64,000 bases of DNA, from positions 62,001 to 126,000 of the forward strand of contig NZ_CABTWO010000004.1 of the NCBI RefSeq assembly GCF_902488535.1. Reading direction: 5' to 3'. The notes beneath the pieces are model-generated. The model did not search any database. It worked only from the letters and a program-made list of their open reading frames with translations, and was not told where the DNA came from. Shown piece after piece: positions 1-9,569 of this stretch (the stretch's first letter is position 1; each line of letters starts with the position of its first letter). A program made the translations under genes and the position numbers. The stretch is from an uncultured Mobiluncus sp. (GTDB lineage: Bacteria; Actinomycetota; Actinomycetes; Actinomycetales; Actinomycetaceae).

Positions 1-597
1 CGCGGCGGCGTATATCCCCAGACCTAGCACGGCAGTCGCCCACGGATGCTCTTGCACTCCCCACAGCATGAGGGGAAAGACTAGATAAAAGATTACGATG
101 AACCCGAGGAACCATTCCCCCAAAAGGTACATGGTCGGCACCCCTAAGTTAGCCATGAGGCCGTCCATGGCTATAATTGTCAGCGGAAAAGACCGGTAAG
201 GCAACGGGCCTAAACTTGCCCCGTACACCAGGAACCGCATAGTAAAGAAAACCGCGTAGGCAATCCAAAACATGGGGTAAATACCCAAAAACCGTTTCTT
301 AAAGAACAGTTTCAAATCGAGGGGACGCCGATAAGTCACCGTCAGGGCAGTGCCAGAAATCATCAAGAACAGGGAAACACCCAGGTCGCCAACATAAATA
401 TGGAACGGGTGATTGGTAATAATCCATCCCGAGGCGGTGAAAAATGGATTATTGAAATGCGTCAACAAAATCAGCAAAACACTGAAAGCTCGGACGAAAT
501 CCAAATAGAACAGCCGCTTCTTTTTGGCGGGTTCACGGGAATTCGGAAAATTTGGACTGGTCGAGGAAACTTCTGAAAGTCCGCTGGTTTCGTTCAT
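1..597 (-). CDS. Acyltransferase 3 family membrane protein (partial)
   Basis: The 199 readable codons give an N-terminus with a charged cytoplasmic tail (about residues 1-28), then hydrophobic helices starting at LFYLDFVRAFSVLLILLTH. The RAxxxLLIxxxH arrangement near the first helix is typical of acyltransferase 3 (OafA/WecH-like) proteins, where this His is thought to be catalytic. Such proteins O-acylate surface sugars from inside the membrane. The ATG overlaps the stop of the upstream RgpF-like gene by four bases (ATGA), so the two are probably translationally coupled and act on the same glycan. The gene runs off the left edge, so the C-terminal half cannot be judged. Acyl group and sugar target are unknown. 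Confidence 0.8.
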   Translation of the reverse strand, partial: MNETSGLSEVSSTSPNFPNSREPAKKKRLFYLDFVRAFSVLLILLTHFNNPFFTASGWIITNHPFHIYVGDLGVSLFLMISGTALTVTYRRPLDLKLFFKKRFLGIYPMFWIAYAVFFTMRFLVYGASLGPLPYRSFPLTIIAMDGLMANLGVPTMYLLGEWFLGFIVIFYLVFPLMLWGVQEHPWATAVLGLGIYAAA

Positions 598-2453
598 AGA
601 CCGCGCTTCCGATCCATGTGTTCCCGGTATTTCCGGCGAATATCGACATAGGTCTGGCGCGGCAGGATTTTTCGCAGCACCCGCACGTACAGCTTTCCCT
701 TTCCGAAGACAGTGAAAGGCAATCTGTCGGCATGGTTCATCTGCTTGACGTAGTAGGCCAGATTTGTCAGTTCGATACGTGAGAACTCGTCGGAGAAACA
801 GTGAGCGGAAAAGTAGCCGGCAGACTGCGCCACGTAGGCATAAGCCCGTTCTATTGCGTGCAAGATTGTGCCGTCGGTGTTGTTGGGTTCAGGCGGGAAA
901 TCCTCCCACTGCCAATCCCGATCATATAGCGGAGCCAACGCGGCGGGACGGAACCAGAACATAGTTCCCAGCGGGGCGATAGGTTCAATGTTTTTCGACA
1001 AGGGGACGTGGCATCCCAAATCATTGAGAAGTGTCGCGGTGTTGTTATAGTTCAAGCCCCAGCTGGTATAAATATAGGGCGCAAAATAGTCCGCATGGTT
1101 CGGAGGCGCCGGAAACATCATCCCCAAGCGCGGCTCTTGACGGAACTTATCGATTAGGTTGGCCACGTATTCTTTCGTGGCAAACATATTCTCAAAGCAC
1201 TTCAATGCAAAACCGTCGCCAACCGAGCCCTGGTCCAGCTGAGTAACTTTTTTATCGTGAGCAAAACACACCAGGTCGTAATCATTAATGATGTCTTTGA
1301 CCCCCACCAGCAACGCGGACACGTCACGACCGCGATTCTCAATGAGACGAATAATCACGTTGTAGGGAAGATCCTGGGTGGCTTCGCGAACTTTCGCAGC
1401 CTTTTCCTCACTGCCAACCGTGATGACGATGTCGCTACCGGCGGGCATAGTTGACACATACGCCAAGAGTTTGGGCAGAATATCCAGGTAATAAACATGC
1501 AAAACCATGGCGATTTTCAAATCGGGGGCGTTTTTAACGCTGGGCGGGTTCACCGCGCGGGTGGGGAACACGTAGGTGAGTTTCAGGTTATTAACCAGGT
1601 TCATGAGGTTCATGGTCCTCAGCGCGTTGTTCCAAATCAGGTTCACATCGTAGTCGGTGTGGTCACGCAGGTATTCATAGAGGTCACGAGTGTCCTGCCC
1701 GACTGACTGCACCAAAACGTCACGGTAATCGTGAAAGAACGAACGGCGCTTGAAAATCGGGCACCTCTTTTCCTTAATGATCGTCACCGGGGCAAACATG
1801 ATGGGAGCGAAGTTATAGCCCTGTAAATCCTCTGTGTTGACATACACATCAGATTTAAAACCAAGTTGCTCAAAACGTTTTGTAAAGGGAATCTCGTGTT
1901 TGCCGACCGAATCGTTGTAGTCCCTGATAACCGGCAAATCGCGCCAATAGTCCTGGAATACTTGGGCGGTGATCAAAGAACGACGGTAGGCGTGGAAATG
2001 CGACTGGAGGTGACGCGGAATGTAGCCTTCCGGGGTCGTTCCAAAAGGATCCATCGGATATTCATGAAACCAGGTGATGCCCCAAAAATCGATGTCTCTC
2101 TGATTCATCTCGGTGAACATCTCAGCGAACGGATAGACCGGACCCATAATCGTGGCGTTGAACATGATGACTTCGTCGAATTGCGCCAAATGGTCCCACC
2201 CGGTTGTTTCCAGGGCGGTTTTATAGGCCCAAGCGTCGAGCCCCTCGTTCTCTCGTACAATCAGCCGATCTGACCAGGACTCGAATTTTTCCCGACCCGC
2301 CTGGTTCAGCGCTCCGTTAACCACAATGCACAGTTCATCAAGGTTTTTCCGCATGTCGAGGACCATCGTGTCAACGTAATCGTCAACCACCCCGTCCTTG
2401 TCATAAAAAAAGAAAATCCCGAACCGCTTGGGGTTTTCCGGCATGACAGTCAT
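594..2453 (-). CDS. Rhamnan synthesis protein F (RgpF)-like glycosyltransferase
   Basis: This 619-residue soluble protein resembles the rhamnan synthesis F family: an N-terminal segment with FGIFFFYDKDGVVDDYV, then LCIVVNG, and a second domain beginning near residue 310 (LKIAMVLHVYYLDILPKLL) with NRGRDVSALL and CFAHDKK. RgpF proteins help build rhamnose-containing cell-wall polysaccharides at the cytoplasmic membrane face. A GGAAGG ribosome site six bases before the ATG supports the start. It lies downstream of an epimerase gene and overlaps the acyltransferase gene at its 3' end. A rhamnose product fits rmlC at 7.6-8.2 kb, but the sugar specificity is inferred. Confidence 0.8.
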   Translation of the reverse strand: MTVMPENPKRFGIFFFYDKDGVVDDYVDTMVLDMRKNLDELCIVVNGALNQAGREKFESWSDRLIVRENEGLDAWAYKTALETTGWDHLAQFDEVIMFNATIMGPVYPFAEMFTEMNQRDIDFWGITWFHEYPMDPFGTTPEGYIPRHLQSHFHAYRRSLITAQVFQDYWRDLPVIRDYNDSVGKHEIPFTKRFEQLGFKSDVYVNTEDLQGYNFAPIMFAPVTIIKEKRCPIFKRRSFFHDYRDVLVQSVGQDTRDLYEYLRDHTDYDVNLIWNNALRTMNLMNLVNNLKLTYVFPTRAVNPPSVKNAPDLKIAMVLHVYYLDILPKLLAYVSTMPAGSDIVITVGSEEKAAKVREATQDLPYNVIIRLIENRGRDVSALLVGVKDIINDYDLVCFAHDKKVTQLDQGSVGDGFALKCFENMFATKEYVANLIDKFRQEPRLGMMFPAPPNHADYFAPYIYTSWGLNYNNTATLLNDLGCHVPLSKNIEPIAPLGTMFWFRPAALAPLYDRDWQWEDFPPEPNNTDGTILHAIERAYAYVAQSAGYFSAHCFSDEFSRIELTNLAYYVKQMNHADRLPFTVFGKGKLYVRVLRKILPRQTYVDIRRKYREHMDRKRGL

Positions 2454-2540
2454 GTTTCACCTTCCATAATTTGCCTGTTGATGGGGCGAGCCCTATTCCC
2501 AGGTCTCCCGGTTGCTTTCACGAAATGCTGGTTGTTTTCA

Positions 2541-3398
2541 CTAGGAAACGATGGGGGCTTCGCCCGCGGTCGCCAGGATTTCGGTAATCTTGTCAGGATT
2601 TCCCCACTCACCCGGAGAATCATAAGGGCGGTCGGGGTAGGCGCCGTAGTCTAGGGTGATGTCGAGATTGTTTTCCTTGATGTAGGACTCCACGCGCTCA
2701 GCTAGGGACAGCGGTTTGCCGGTACAAACATTGATGATGCCGTCCACAGCGTCCTGAGTGGCAGCAACGGCAATCTGACGTGCCAGTTCGTCTACGGTGA
2801 TGAAGTCGTAAAGGTTCTTGCCCATGGTAAAGGGAAAGTGCTTTTGCCCAGCCTGGCCGGCTTTCAACAGTTTGGAAAAAATCGAGTCGCCACGTAAATC
2901 GTCACCGGTGATGTAGTAGGCGCGCAGCCACTGCACCTGGACATCGTGCTGTTTAGCCGTCAGGAAAGTAAACTGGCGCAGCGCGTTTTTCGCGATGCCG
3001 TAAAGCGACTCGGGGTTGCAGCAAGCGGTTTCATCGATAGCGCCTTCCCAATAACCCACTTCGTGCATGGTCCCCATGGTGGCAAAGTGCTTTAAGCCGC
3101 CTTTAAAGAGGTTTTCGGTGAAATGCATATGCGCCGCGAGGTCATCGATGTGGCTGGCGGAATTGTGTTTGAATCCATCGCGCCAAGCCATGTGCAAGAC
3201 AATTTCGGGACGTCCAATCTCGTCATAGATAGTCGGCGACCCCGAAAAAATATCCGCCTGCACCACGGTGGCCCGCGGGTCAATCCCGGAGGTGACACGG
3301 TCTATGACTGAAACCTCATGACCGCGCTCTAACAACTTCACGACAACGTGCCGACCAATGTAACCGCCAGCACCAGTAACCAGAATCTTCTTTCCCAC
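2541..3398 (-). CDS. NAD-dependent epimerase/dehydratase (extended SDR)
   Basis: A 285-residue extended short-chain dehydrogenase with an N-terminal Rossmann motif (VTGAGGYIGRH) binding NAD(P), and the catalytic YxxxK (YGIAKNALR) near residue 135. The family interconverts or dehydrates nucleotide sugars in the cytoplasm. The nearby rhamnan and rmlC genes suggest nucleotide-sugar supply for this glycan, possibly an RmlD-like or 4-epimerase role, but sequence alone does not decide it. There is no good ribosome site before the GTG start. Instead a TAGCAT hexamer lies exactly six bases upstream, so the mRNA is probably leaderless. Confidence 0.8.
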   Translation of the reverse strand: MGKKILVTGAGGYIGRHVVVKLLERGHEVSVIDRVTSGIDPRATVVQADIFSGSPTIYDEIGRPEIVLHMAWRDGFKHNSASHIDDLAAHMHFTENLFKGGLKHFATMGTMHEVGYWEGAIDETACCNPESLYGIAKNALRQFTFLTAKQHDVQVQWLRAYYITGDDLRGDSIFSKLLKAGQAGQKHFPFTMGKNLYDFITVDELARQIAVAATQDAVDGIINVCTGKPLSLAERVESYIKENNLDITLDYGAYPDRPYDSPGEWGNPDKITEILATAGEAPIVS

Positions 3399-3404
3399 GC
3401 CCCA

Positions 3405-3410
3405 ATGCTA
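3405..3410 (-). promoter_or_regulatory. Predicted -10 hexamer of leaderless epimerase gene
   Basis: TAGCAT on the minus strand, six bases before the GTG at 3398. No recognisable -35 is present at the usual distance. Confidence 0.45.
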
Positions 3411-3452
3411 CCAGCGCCATACCCGGCTTACCCAAATAGCTCCCAGTTTCGT

Positions 3453-3458
3453 TAGACT
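3453..3458 (+). promoter_or_regulatory. Predicted -10 of the glycosyltransferase gene starting at 3487
   Basis: TAGACT on the plus strand predicts a transcript start near 3465. That leaves about 20 bases of leader containing AGGAGG (3477-3482) before TTG at 3487. This favours 3487 over the in-frame TTG at 3466, which would sit at the transcript start. Confidence 0.4.
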
Positions 3459-3486
3459 AAATGCGTTGGATATTCCAGGAGGAATC

Positions 3487-4539
3487 TTGAGCAAAGTCGC
3501 TGTCGTAACCCGTACCCACAACCGTCCCTTGTTCCTGGCTCGTGTCTTAAAAACCGTGGCGGAACAGACGTTTCAGGATTATGTGCACCTCATCGTGAAC
3601 GATGCGGGCAGTCCGGAAGCTGTCAGTGCTGCCGTAGCGAAGCTGCCCGCCGCTCAACAAGCTCGGGTCGAAGTCATTCACAACGAAGTGTCTCGCGGCC
3701 GCGAGGCGGCGGTCAATCCCGGTTTTTCCCGGGCTGGCGAACTGGGCGTGACCTATGTGGCAGTGTTGGACGACGACGATAGTTGGGAACCGGAGTTCCT
3801 CACGGAATGTGTCTCTTGGCTGGATCGCAAGCCGGATTACGTTGGGGTCGCCACGCGCACCACCTTGGTTTATGAGGAAATCAACCCGGAGGGCAGCGCA
3901 GTGGTTGAGCTTCGCCGCGGCCCGCTGGCTCCAGATAAACATACCGTTGCTTTGGAGGACATCCTGCAGGTCAATTGGGTGCCCCCGGTTTCCCTGCTGT
4001 TTCGAGCTGAAACGTTGCCGAAGCTCACGGGCTGGCGCGAAGATTTGCCAGTCTTGTCCGACTGGGATTTTTTCCTGCGCATGCTTTTGTTGGGACCGGT
4101 AGGTTTCATCGACTCACCCTTGGCTCGCTGGCATCACCGGGCTAACGCCGTTGGTGATGATGGCAATTCGGTGGTGGTGGCCGCGCAGGATCACAATGAT
4201 TTCCATGCCATCATTCGTGACCAGGCTCTGCGCGAAGCGATGACCTACGCCGCGTCCCCGAGCACGCAACCCGATTTGAAAACTTTGGCAACGCCGCTTT
4301 TGCTGGCTCATTACGCCAAAACTCTGCGGGAGGAAAACGAAAGTTTAACCCAGGAACTCAAGGAACTGCAGCTCCAGCAGCGGGAGCGCAACGAAGAAAT
4401 TGTGCGCTATTTTGATGTAAAAACGGAACGTCTGAGCACCCAGCTCGGAGAGGTCGGAGAATCCGTATTGCTGCTGCATGAGCGGATGAATTCGATGGGT
4501 TTCAAGGCGCGGTTGCGCCGTCTATTTCATCGCGGCTGA
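3487..4539 (+). CDS. Family 2 glycosyltransferase with C-terminal coiled coil
   Basis: About 350 residues. The GT-A fold starts immediately (VAVVTRTHNRPLFLARVL) and has a DDD metal-binding segment (VAVLDDDDSWEP) near residue 95, followed by WHHR. GT2 enzymes transfer a sugar from a nucleotide donor in the cytoplasm. The last 80 residues are Glu/Gln/Leu-rich (EENESLTQELKELQLQQ) and look like a coiled coil, perhaps for assembly with other envelope enzymes. The TTG start is preceded by AGGAGG. The 3' end overlaps the convergent DUF6541 gene by 18 bases. Donor and acceptor are unknown. Confidence 0.82.
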   Translation: MSKVAVVTRTHNRPLFLARVLKTVAEQTFQDYVHLIVNDAGSPEAVSAAVAKLPAAQQARVEVIHNEVSRGREAAVNPGFSRAGELGVTYVAVLDDDDSWEPEFLTECVSWLDRKPDYVGVATRTTLVYEEINPEGSAVVELRRGPLAPDKHTVALEDILQVNWVPPVSLLFRAETLPKLTGWREDLPVLSDWDFFLRMLLLGPVGFIDSPLARWHHRANAVGDDGNSVVVAAQDHNDFHAIIRDQALREAMTYAASPSTQPDLKTLATPLLLAHYAKTLREENESLTQELKELQLQQRERNEEIVRYFDVKTERLSTQLGEVGESVLLLHERMNSMGFKARLRRLFHRG

Positions 4540-6564
4540 GTTTGCTCCGCAGGCCACGATTTTATACACCGTGGCTTCGCCGAGCTGCGCGACCGGGGTG
4601 AAACCGCTGTTCAAGTCCACGTTGTGCAGGCCCGGATAGGTAAAGTCGCGGTCGGAAACTCCGGTTGCATCGGCGTAGTAGTGGGTGATGCCTTCCTGCC
4701 GGATAATAGCGCAGACCTTGGGGTTAGTGCCGATTTCACGGAAGTGATCGGCCAGGTACTTGCGGTTTTCGTCAAAAGCCGACCCGGACAGCTGCAGGTA
4801 ATAGGTCGGGATGCCCGTGGTGGCGTACAGGAGGCCTTCCCCGGCGGAGGGGTCGCCGATGACCAGGGAGTTTCGCGGCAGCTGAAGACGGGACATGGCT
4901 GCAAATTCTTCGCTCGACACCCACGGGGCATGGAACTGGGAACCAGGGACAAAGGCGATGGTGGCCAGCATCACGCGGTCGGGATAGAACCGCGGCACCA
5001 CCGGAGCTGCCGCCAATCCGGTGAGGACGAGCGCGATGAGGGAGGCGACCCCGACACGCACCGGCACAGCTCGTGACGGCAAAACTCGTGACGTCACCTC
5101 GCGGTACAGAAACACCGCGAGTTCCCCCACCGCCCCCGCCGCAAAAACTGGCAGGAACACGGCAATCCCCGACCCGATACGGTCGTAAGCTCCGTACCAC
5201 AGGCCGGTGAGGATGCTGAGTGGCCCCAGCGGCACTTTCGTGGCCGCCACCAGGACCAACACTCCGGCCATAATCGTGGCCAGACGCAGGTCGCGGCGTT
5301 TTGCGGTGTACCAAGCCAGGCCCAACAGGCTGAGCAAACCTAAGGGAAGCGGCAGCCACCAGGGAGTTTGATAGATTTGGCTCAGGCCCAGCATGGCCGC
5401 CAGCGCCCGCAAGGCTTCCATGTTATCTCCGGCCTGAGTGGCACGCGCCCCGATTCCCAGCCGAGCCAGGCCCAGGGGCACCACCAGCCCTCCCGCCAGG
5501 GCTGCTAAGACTACCCCCAACCACCACCACGGCTTGAGCTGGCGTTTCACGACCGCGTTCAGCAGGCAGGCGAACACCGCCACCGCGAGGAAACCAAAAA
5601 TGGAGGGATGGGCATGGATGGCGGCGAAAACCACCAAAGCGCCCAAAACGGTCTTGTGAAAAAACCGTCCCCAGAGCCGGGAAAAGGTGATGTCCGGGGT
5701 CACGCCCGCCTGCCAACTCGCCAAAGTATCCGCCGACCTCAGGACGACCCACAGAGCCGAAGGCCACCACATCACCGCCAAGACGTAAGGATAAAGGGAT
5801 TGCAAAACCCCCAGATAGTAGGGAAAAACCAGGGGCCAAGGGCTCAGCAGGACCGCCAGGGGAACGCCGGGGTGGCGCTGACCAAAGATATATTGGGCCA
5901 GAAGGGCGACTCCGAGTGGCCACACGGTGAGGGTGAGGGTCATCAGCAGGGCGTTGGACAGGAGCATGGGGGTGGCGTAGGGGACGAATAGGCTCAACAG
6001 CGTCGCCCACTGAGCCGGATAGTACACTCCGTGGCTGCCGGGATAAAGCGCGTCCAGAGCCCCTTTCCAGGCGGAGCTCGCGTCATCGGCCACCACCCGC
6101 ACTGAGGAATAGTGGAACATCGCGTCAAACGATTGGGAGGGGGACGCCGGTATCGGCAGGGTTTGCACAAACGGTAGCAGCTGGATGATCCCGGCCGCCA
6201 CCAAGGCCAGGACCAGCAAAATCACAAACCAGACCCGCGGCACAGAGACTTCGGGAGCTACCGGACGCGACGGTATATCTGCATTCATGGCGTGTCCTCC
6301 CCGCGGCTGGTGTCTGAGGGAATACACCCGTTTAGAGCAGACTGCAGCGACCAGAAACACCAGGAAAGGCCCGACCACCTGCAAGTTCCACGGAATATGC
6401 AGCCAGGCCAGGACCTGGCCGAAAACGGCTAGAACACCGGCGGTAATCGGGGCGCCCAGAGCTAGGGCAGGCAAAAGCCGAAAACGCGCAGCCAGGGCCA
6501 GCACAAAACCGGGAAGAATCAGGAAAACCGCCAGAACGGCTATACACAGCAGGAACGCGATCAT
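4522..6564 (-). CDS. Large polytopic membrane protein, DUF6541 type
   Basis: A 680-residue protein with an N-terminal hydrophobic helix (MIAFLLCIAVLAVFLILPGF), roughly a dozen membrane segments, and a soluble C-terminal part of about 150 residues. The layout is that of actinobacterial DUF6541 proteins, which look like GT-C glycosyltransferases or polymerases of surface glycans; that role is inference. The ATG overlaps the stop of the upstream GT2 gene by four bases (ATGA), showing an operon. A second member of the same type lies at 9570-11723. Confidence 0.75.
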   Translation of the reverse strand: MIAFLLCIAVLAVFLILPGFVLALAARFRLLPALALGAPITAGVLAVFGQVLAWLHIPWNLQVVGPFLVFLVAAVCSKRVYSLRHQPRGGHAMNADIPSRPVAPEVSVPRVWFVILLVLALVAAGIIQLLPFVQTLPIPASPSQSFDAMFHYSSVRVVADDASSAWKGALDALYPGSHGVYYPAQWATLLSLFVPYATPMLLSNALLMTLTLTVWPLGVALLAQYIFGQRHPGVPLAVLLSPWPLVFPYYLGVLQSLYPYVLAVMWWPSALWVVLRSADTLASWQAGVTPDITFSRLWGRFFHKTVLGALVVFAAIHAHPSIFGFLAVAVFACLLNAVVKRQLKPWWWLGVVLAALAGGLVVPLGLARLGIGARATQAGDNMEALRALAAMLGLSQIYQTPWWLPLPLGLLSLLGLAWYTAKRRDLRLATIMAGVLVLVAATKVPLGPLSILTGLWYGAYDRIGSGIAVFLPVFAAGAVGELAVFLYREVTSRVLPSRAVPVRVGVASLIALVLTGLAAAPVVPRFYPDRVMLATIAFVPGSQFHAPWVSSEEFAAMSRLQLPRNSLVIGDPSAGEGLLYATTGIPTYYLQLSGSAFDENRKYLADHFREIGTNPKVCAIIRQEGITHYYADATGVSDRDFTYPGLHNVDLNSGFTPVAQLGEATVYKIVACGANSAAMK

Positions 6565-7580
6565 CGCGCCGGTCCCGATTGTGGCGCAGGAGACTCACCT
6601 GACGCGGGGGGCGCGACGGTCGTCGTAGCGGGCATTCGGCTCCAGCCGGCACGCAGCGCCCGCAGTATTGTCGCGGCGCGCTGGGCCAGGTCACGGGTCA
6701 GCCGCGGGGCAAACACCAGGTTGAAGGCCACGAACTTGGCCAGCCACACCGCGTATCCCATCCGCCAAGTCACAGGTATCGGGGCGATGCCGCGAATCAG
6801 CCAGCAAGTGTTGCGCACCAGGTAGAACACCCGGAACGGCGAGTGAACATGCACGACTTGAGCGCGACCCGGGATTTTCACGACATCGTCGCCGAGCTGG
6901 TGGTCAATAGTCGCCCCGGTCACCAGAACGGTGCCGCGGCCGGCCGCGTTGGCTCGGGCGGACCATTCCAAATCCACATGGTCAATGAACATGTCCGCGT
7001 TCATTGGCCCCACGGCTCGCCAGGTTTCCACCGGGACGTACAGCCCGGAGGCAATGAGGAAAGCCGCGGGCATTATGCCCCCGCCAGAGAGATCCGCGGA
7101 CGCCTCGCGCAAGGCCTCGTCCGGGTAGCGGCGCGGCCCGAAGCGGGTGAAGCGGTAGGCCAGCACGTCTCGTTTGCTCGAATCGGTTTCGCGTTGGTCA
7201 AAAGCCAGGCCGCCCAGCGCCCCGACACTACCAACCAGACGCCCGTAAGCCTCTTCGATTTGTGCCACGTAGTCGCTGGCAAACACCGAGTCGTGGTCAA
7301 AGAACAACAGCGCGGTGGCACCGTGACGGAAAGCGTGGCGGGCGCCGAGGTTTTGGGCCGCCGCGATGCCGAGATTGCGCCCGAGTTCCAACACCACTAC
7401 CCCGCGCTTGACCCAAGACTGCCAGTATTTGTGCAGCTCCGCGTGAGGTTCCGGGGTGTTATCGACTATCAACACCTGTTGAACTTGGGTTTGCAGCGAG
7501 GCAATGACCGCATCGAGCCGAGCCGTATCGGGGGCATACGCCACCCCGATTGCCCACACTTTTGAGCCAGTCTGACCCAC
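6561..7580 (-). CDS. Family 2 glycosyltransferase, rhamnosyltransferase-like
   Basis: A 339-residue GT2 enzyme. Its opening VWAIGVAYAPDTARLDAVI and VDNTPEP resemble rhamnosyltransferases of the RfbN/RfbF type; FFDHDSVF supplies the metal-binding DxD near residue 95, and FIDHVDLEWSARA a later conserved acidic segment. It would act on lipid-linked glycan at the cytoplasmic face. The GTG start has AGGAGG four bases upstream. It lies 24 bases after rmlC, which fits use of dTDP-rhamnose, and is coupled by ATGA to the DUF6541 gene. Linkage specificity cannot be read. Confidence 0.8.
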   Translation of the reverse strand: MGQTGSKVWAIGVAYAPDTARLDAVIASLQTQVQQVLIVDNTPEPHAELHKYWQSWVKRGVVVLELGRNLGIAAAQNLGARHAFRHGATALLFFDHDSVFASDYVAQIEEAYGRLVGSVGALGGLAFDQRETDSSKRDVLAYRFTRFGPRRYPDEALREASADLSGGGIMPAAFLIASGLYVPVETWRAVGPMNADMFIDHVDLEWSARANAAGRGTVLVTGATIDHQLGDDVVKIPGRAQVVHVHSPFRVFYLVRNTCWLIRGIAPIPVTWRMGYAVWLAKFVAFNLVFAPRLTRDLAQRAATILRALRAGWSRMPATTTVAPPASGESPAPQSGPAR

Positions 7581-7604
7581 ATAACCTCCTGAAACGAAAA
7601 GGAA

Positions 7605-8222
7605 TTACACACCCAGCGACGCCACGTAATCCAAGGTCGCCTGATAGTCCGGCAGCAAGCCCTGTTCACGAGCCTCGGCCAGGCTCGGCGCGGCCGTGTC
7701 CTTTTCCGAAAGAATGACTTGCAGCGGCCGGCCGGCCAAGTCACGGTCCGGCCACTTGAGCGCCACCTCGGGGTCGACCGGGGAAACCCCGTGTTCGCGT
7801 CCCGGATTGTAGCCCGCGGAGCACAGGTAAACCACGGTGGAGTTGTCCTCCAGCGCTACGAAACAGTGTCCCAAGCCCTCCGAAAGGTAGATGGCCCGGC
7901 GATGTTCGCCCTCCAGCAACACCGAATCCCACTGACCAAAGGTGGGGGAACCCACGCGAATATCAACCGCGAAATCCAACACCGCCCCGCTCGGACACAT
8001 CACGTACTTGGCCTGGCTGGGCGGCACTTCCGCGAAATGAATCCCGCGCACCACCCCGGCTTTTGAAATGGAGCAGTTCGCCTGGACCAGGCCCAGCGGA
8101 TGACCCACGACCCCGGCAAACTCGTCCATCTTGTACATTTCCATGAACGCCCCGCGTTCATCGGGGAACTGTTTGGGGGTAATCTCCCAAGCGCCGGCAA
8201 TTTTTAGTTCGCGGTATTCCAT
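7605..8222 (-). CDS. rmlC: dTDP-4-dehydrorhamnose 3,5-epimerase RmlC
   Basis: A 205-residue cupin-fold enzyme for the third step of dTDP-L-rhamnose synthesis, epimerising C3 and C5 of dTDP-4-keto-6-deoxyglucose. Family features are all present: PDERGAFMEMY, the VVRGIHF segment with the catalytic-base His, LSEGLGHCFVAL, and VVYLCSAGYNPGREHGV with the conserved Tyr. Length matches the family. The ATG has a GGGAAAGAAG ribosome site. No rmlA, rmlB or certain rmlD is visible in the window, so the rest of the pathway must be elsewhere. Confidence 0.93.
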   Translation of the reverse strand: MEYRELKIAGAWEITPKQFPDERGAFMEMYKMDEFAGVVGHPLGLVQANCSISKAGVVRGIHFAEVPPSQAKYVMCPSGAVLDFAVDIRVGSPTFGQWDSVLLEGEHRRAIYLSEGLGHCFVALEDNSTVVYLCSAGYNPGREHGVSPVDPEVALKWPDRDLAGRPLQVILSEKDTAAPSLAEAREQGLLPDYQATLDYVASLGV

Positions 8223-8307
8223 CGTGTCTTCTTTCCCTAGTCCGTAGCTGTTTCAGCCATCAATAGTTTAGTGGGTTTTTCCTCATATGCAGAGCGACCC
8301 CGGCCGG

Positions 8308-9477
8308 TCAGCTGGCAAACCCGCTGGCCGCCATGGTTTCGGCGTAGACCTCGTCGTATTCCGCGGCTATGGCGGTCGGGGAGTACCGGTCCCCCACCGT
8401 TTCGGCGACCTCGCGGGGCTCCATCGCGGCGGTAGCGGCCTGCAGTTCCTGACACGCCTGGGCCCAGAACTTCGAGTTCTTTTCCGTCACAATGCGCACG
8501 ACCCGCTCGGTTTCGTCGCTAATCCACTGCAAATCGCGGGCACCTTCACCCAATACCAGGGGTCGGCCCGCCAGCAGAGCCTGGAGGGCCGGCACGTAAA
8601 AGTTTTCCTCCTTGGTAGGGCCAATGAACAAATCTGTAGCATTGAGGGCTTCCACGACTCCGACCTCGTTGGTGGAGACAAAACGCACGTATTCCTCCAG
8701 CTTCAGGTCTTTAATCTTTTCCTGACTCCGAATCTTCGCGACCCCTTCGCCGACCCAGGTCAGGGTGGCGTCCACCCCGGCAGCGCGCAGCGTTTTCACT
8801 GTGCGAATCGCCACTTCCGGCTGATGTTTCGCGTTGACCGTACCGACCGAAACCAGGCGGAGCTGACCCGCCTCGCGCGGGCGAGAGGCAAACTCACTGT
8901 CAGCAGGAACAGGGCTCGCCGCTCCCTCTAGCTGCGGAACCGCGGGGTACAGCGGGGAGGGCACAATGTAGGGCACAGCGGCGGTATAGGAAGAGAAACG
9001 CCGGGAGGCAATGTCCTCGAGCATTTTCACCGCCGGGGCGGTGAGACCGTCGGGACGCAGCAGGATTTCCTCTACCGGCAAGACTTCCTGAGGCCAGTCC
9101 ATCGGGCTGGTCAGCTGCCACGGCTCGGTGTGCACCCAAGCACAAGCCAGCTGTTCATCCTCGCGTTCCGGCAGCCCAAATGGAATTAAGGAACGCTGAT
9201 TCATCGTGTGAACAATGTCAAAACCGGGAGCTAGGGCGTACACAATCTGAGCGGCACGTTCGAAATCCTCCGGGGCGCGCATCGCGTTGGGAAAACCCCG
9301 CACATCCACGTTGGCGTCGGTGTAGTGACTTTCCTCACTACCAGCCGCTTCGGAACGCAAATGCACCACCGTCACCTCGTGATTCATCCCGATAGCCTGG
9401 GCATTCATACGCACGAACACCCCGGTATTGGGAGATTCAATCGTGGGATATTCAGTAGTAACAATGGCAACCTTCAT
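8308..9477 (-). CDS. Family 4 glycosyltransferase
   Basis: About 389 residues with a GT-B fold: N-terminal VAIVTTEYPTIESPNTGVFVRMNAQAI, a second Rossmann domain starting LRLVSVGTVNAKHQPEVAIRTV, and a donor-site region FIGPTKEENFYVPALQALLAGRP in which Glu-x7-Glu is not conserved (the segment carries E-E-N-F). It should move a sugar onto a lipid-linked acceptor. A CATAAT hexamer seven bases before ATG 9477 favours this start over the ATG at 9486. It closely parallels the GT at 17933-19078 in the donor site, so the two are probably paralogues. Specificity unknown. Confidence 0.8.
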   Translation of the reverse strand: MKVAIVTTEYPTIESPNTGVFVRMNAQAIGMNHEVTVVHLRSEAAGSEESHYTDANVDVRGFPNAMRAPEDFERAAQIVYALAPGFDIVHTMNQRSLIPFGLPEREDEQLACAWVHTEPWQLTSPMDWPQEVLPVEEILLRPDGLTAPAVKMLEDIASRRFSSYTAAVPYIVPSPLYPAVPQLEGAASPVPADSEFASRPREAGQLRLVSVGTVNAKHQPEVAIRTVKTLRAAGVDATLTWVGEGVAKIRSQEKIKDLKLEEYVRFVSTNEVGVVEALNATDLFIGPTKEENFYVPALQALLAGRPLVLGEGARDLQWISDETERVVRIVTEKNSKFWAQACQELQAATAAMEPREVAETVGDRYSPTAIAAEYDEVYAETMAASGFAS

Positions 9478-9569
9478 ACTGTCCATTATGTCTCAATAGT
9501 GCGGTTGGGTTGCCGGTTCTGGTCTACTGACTGGTATTGACTGCACAAGGGCGGGGGGTGCGAAGCCGC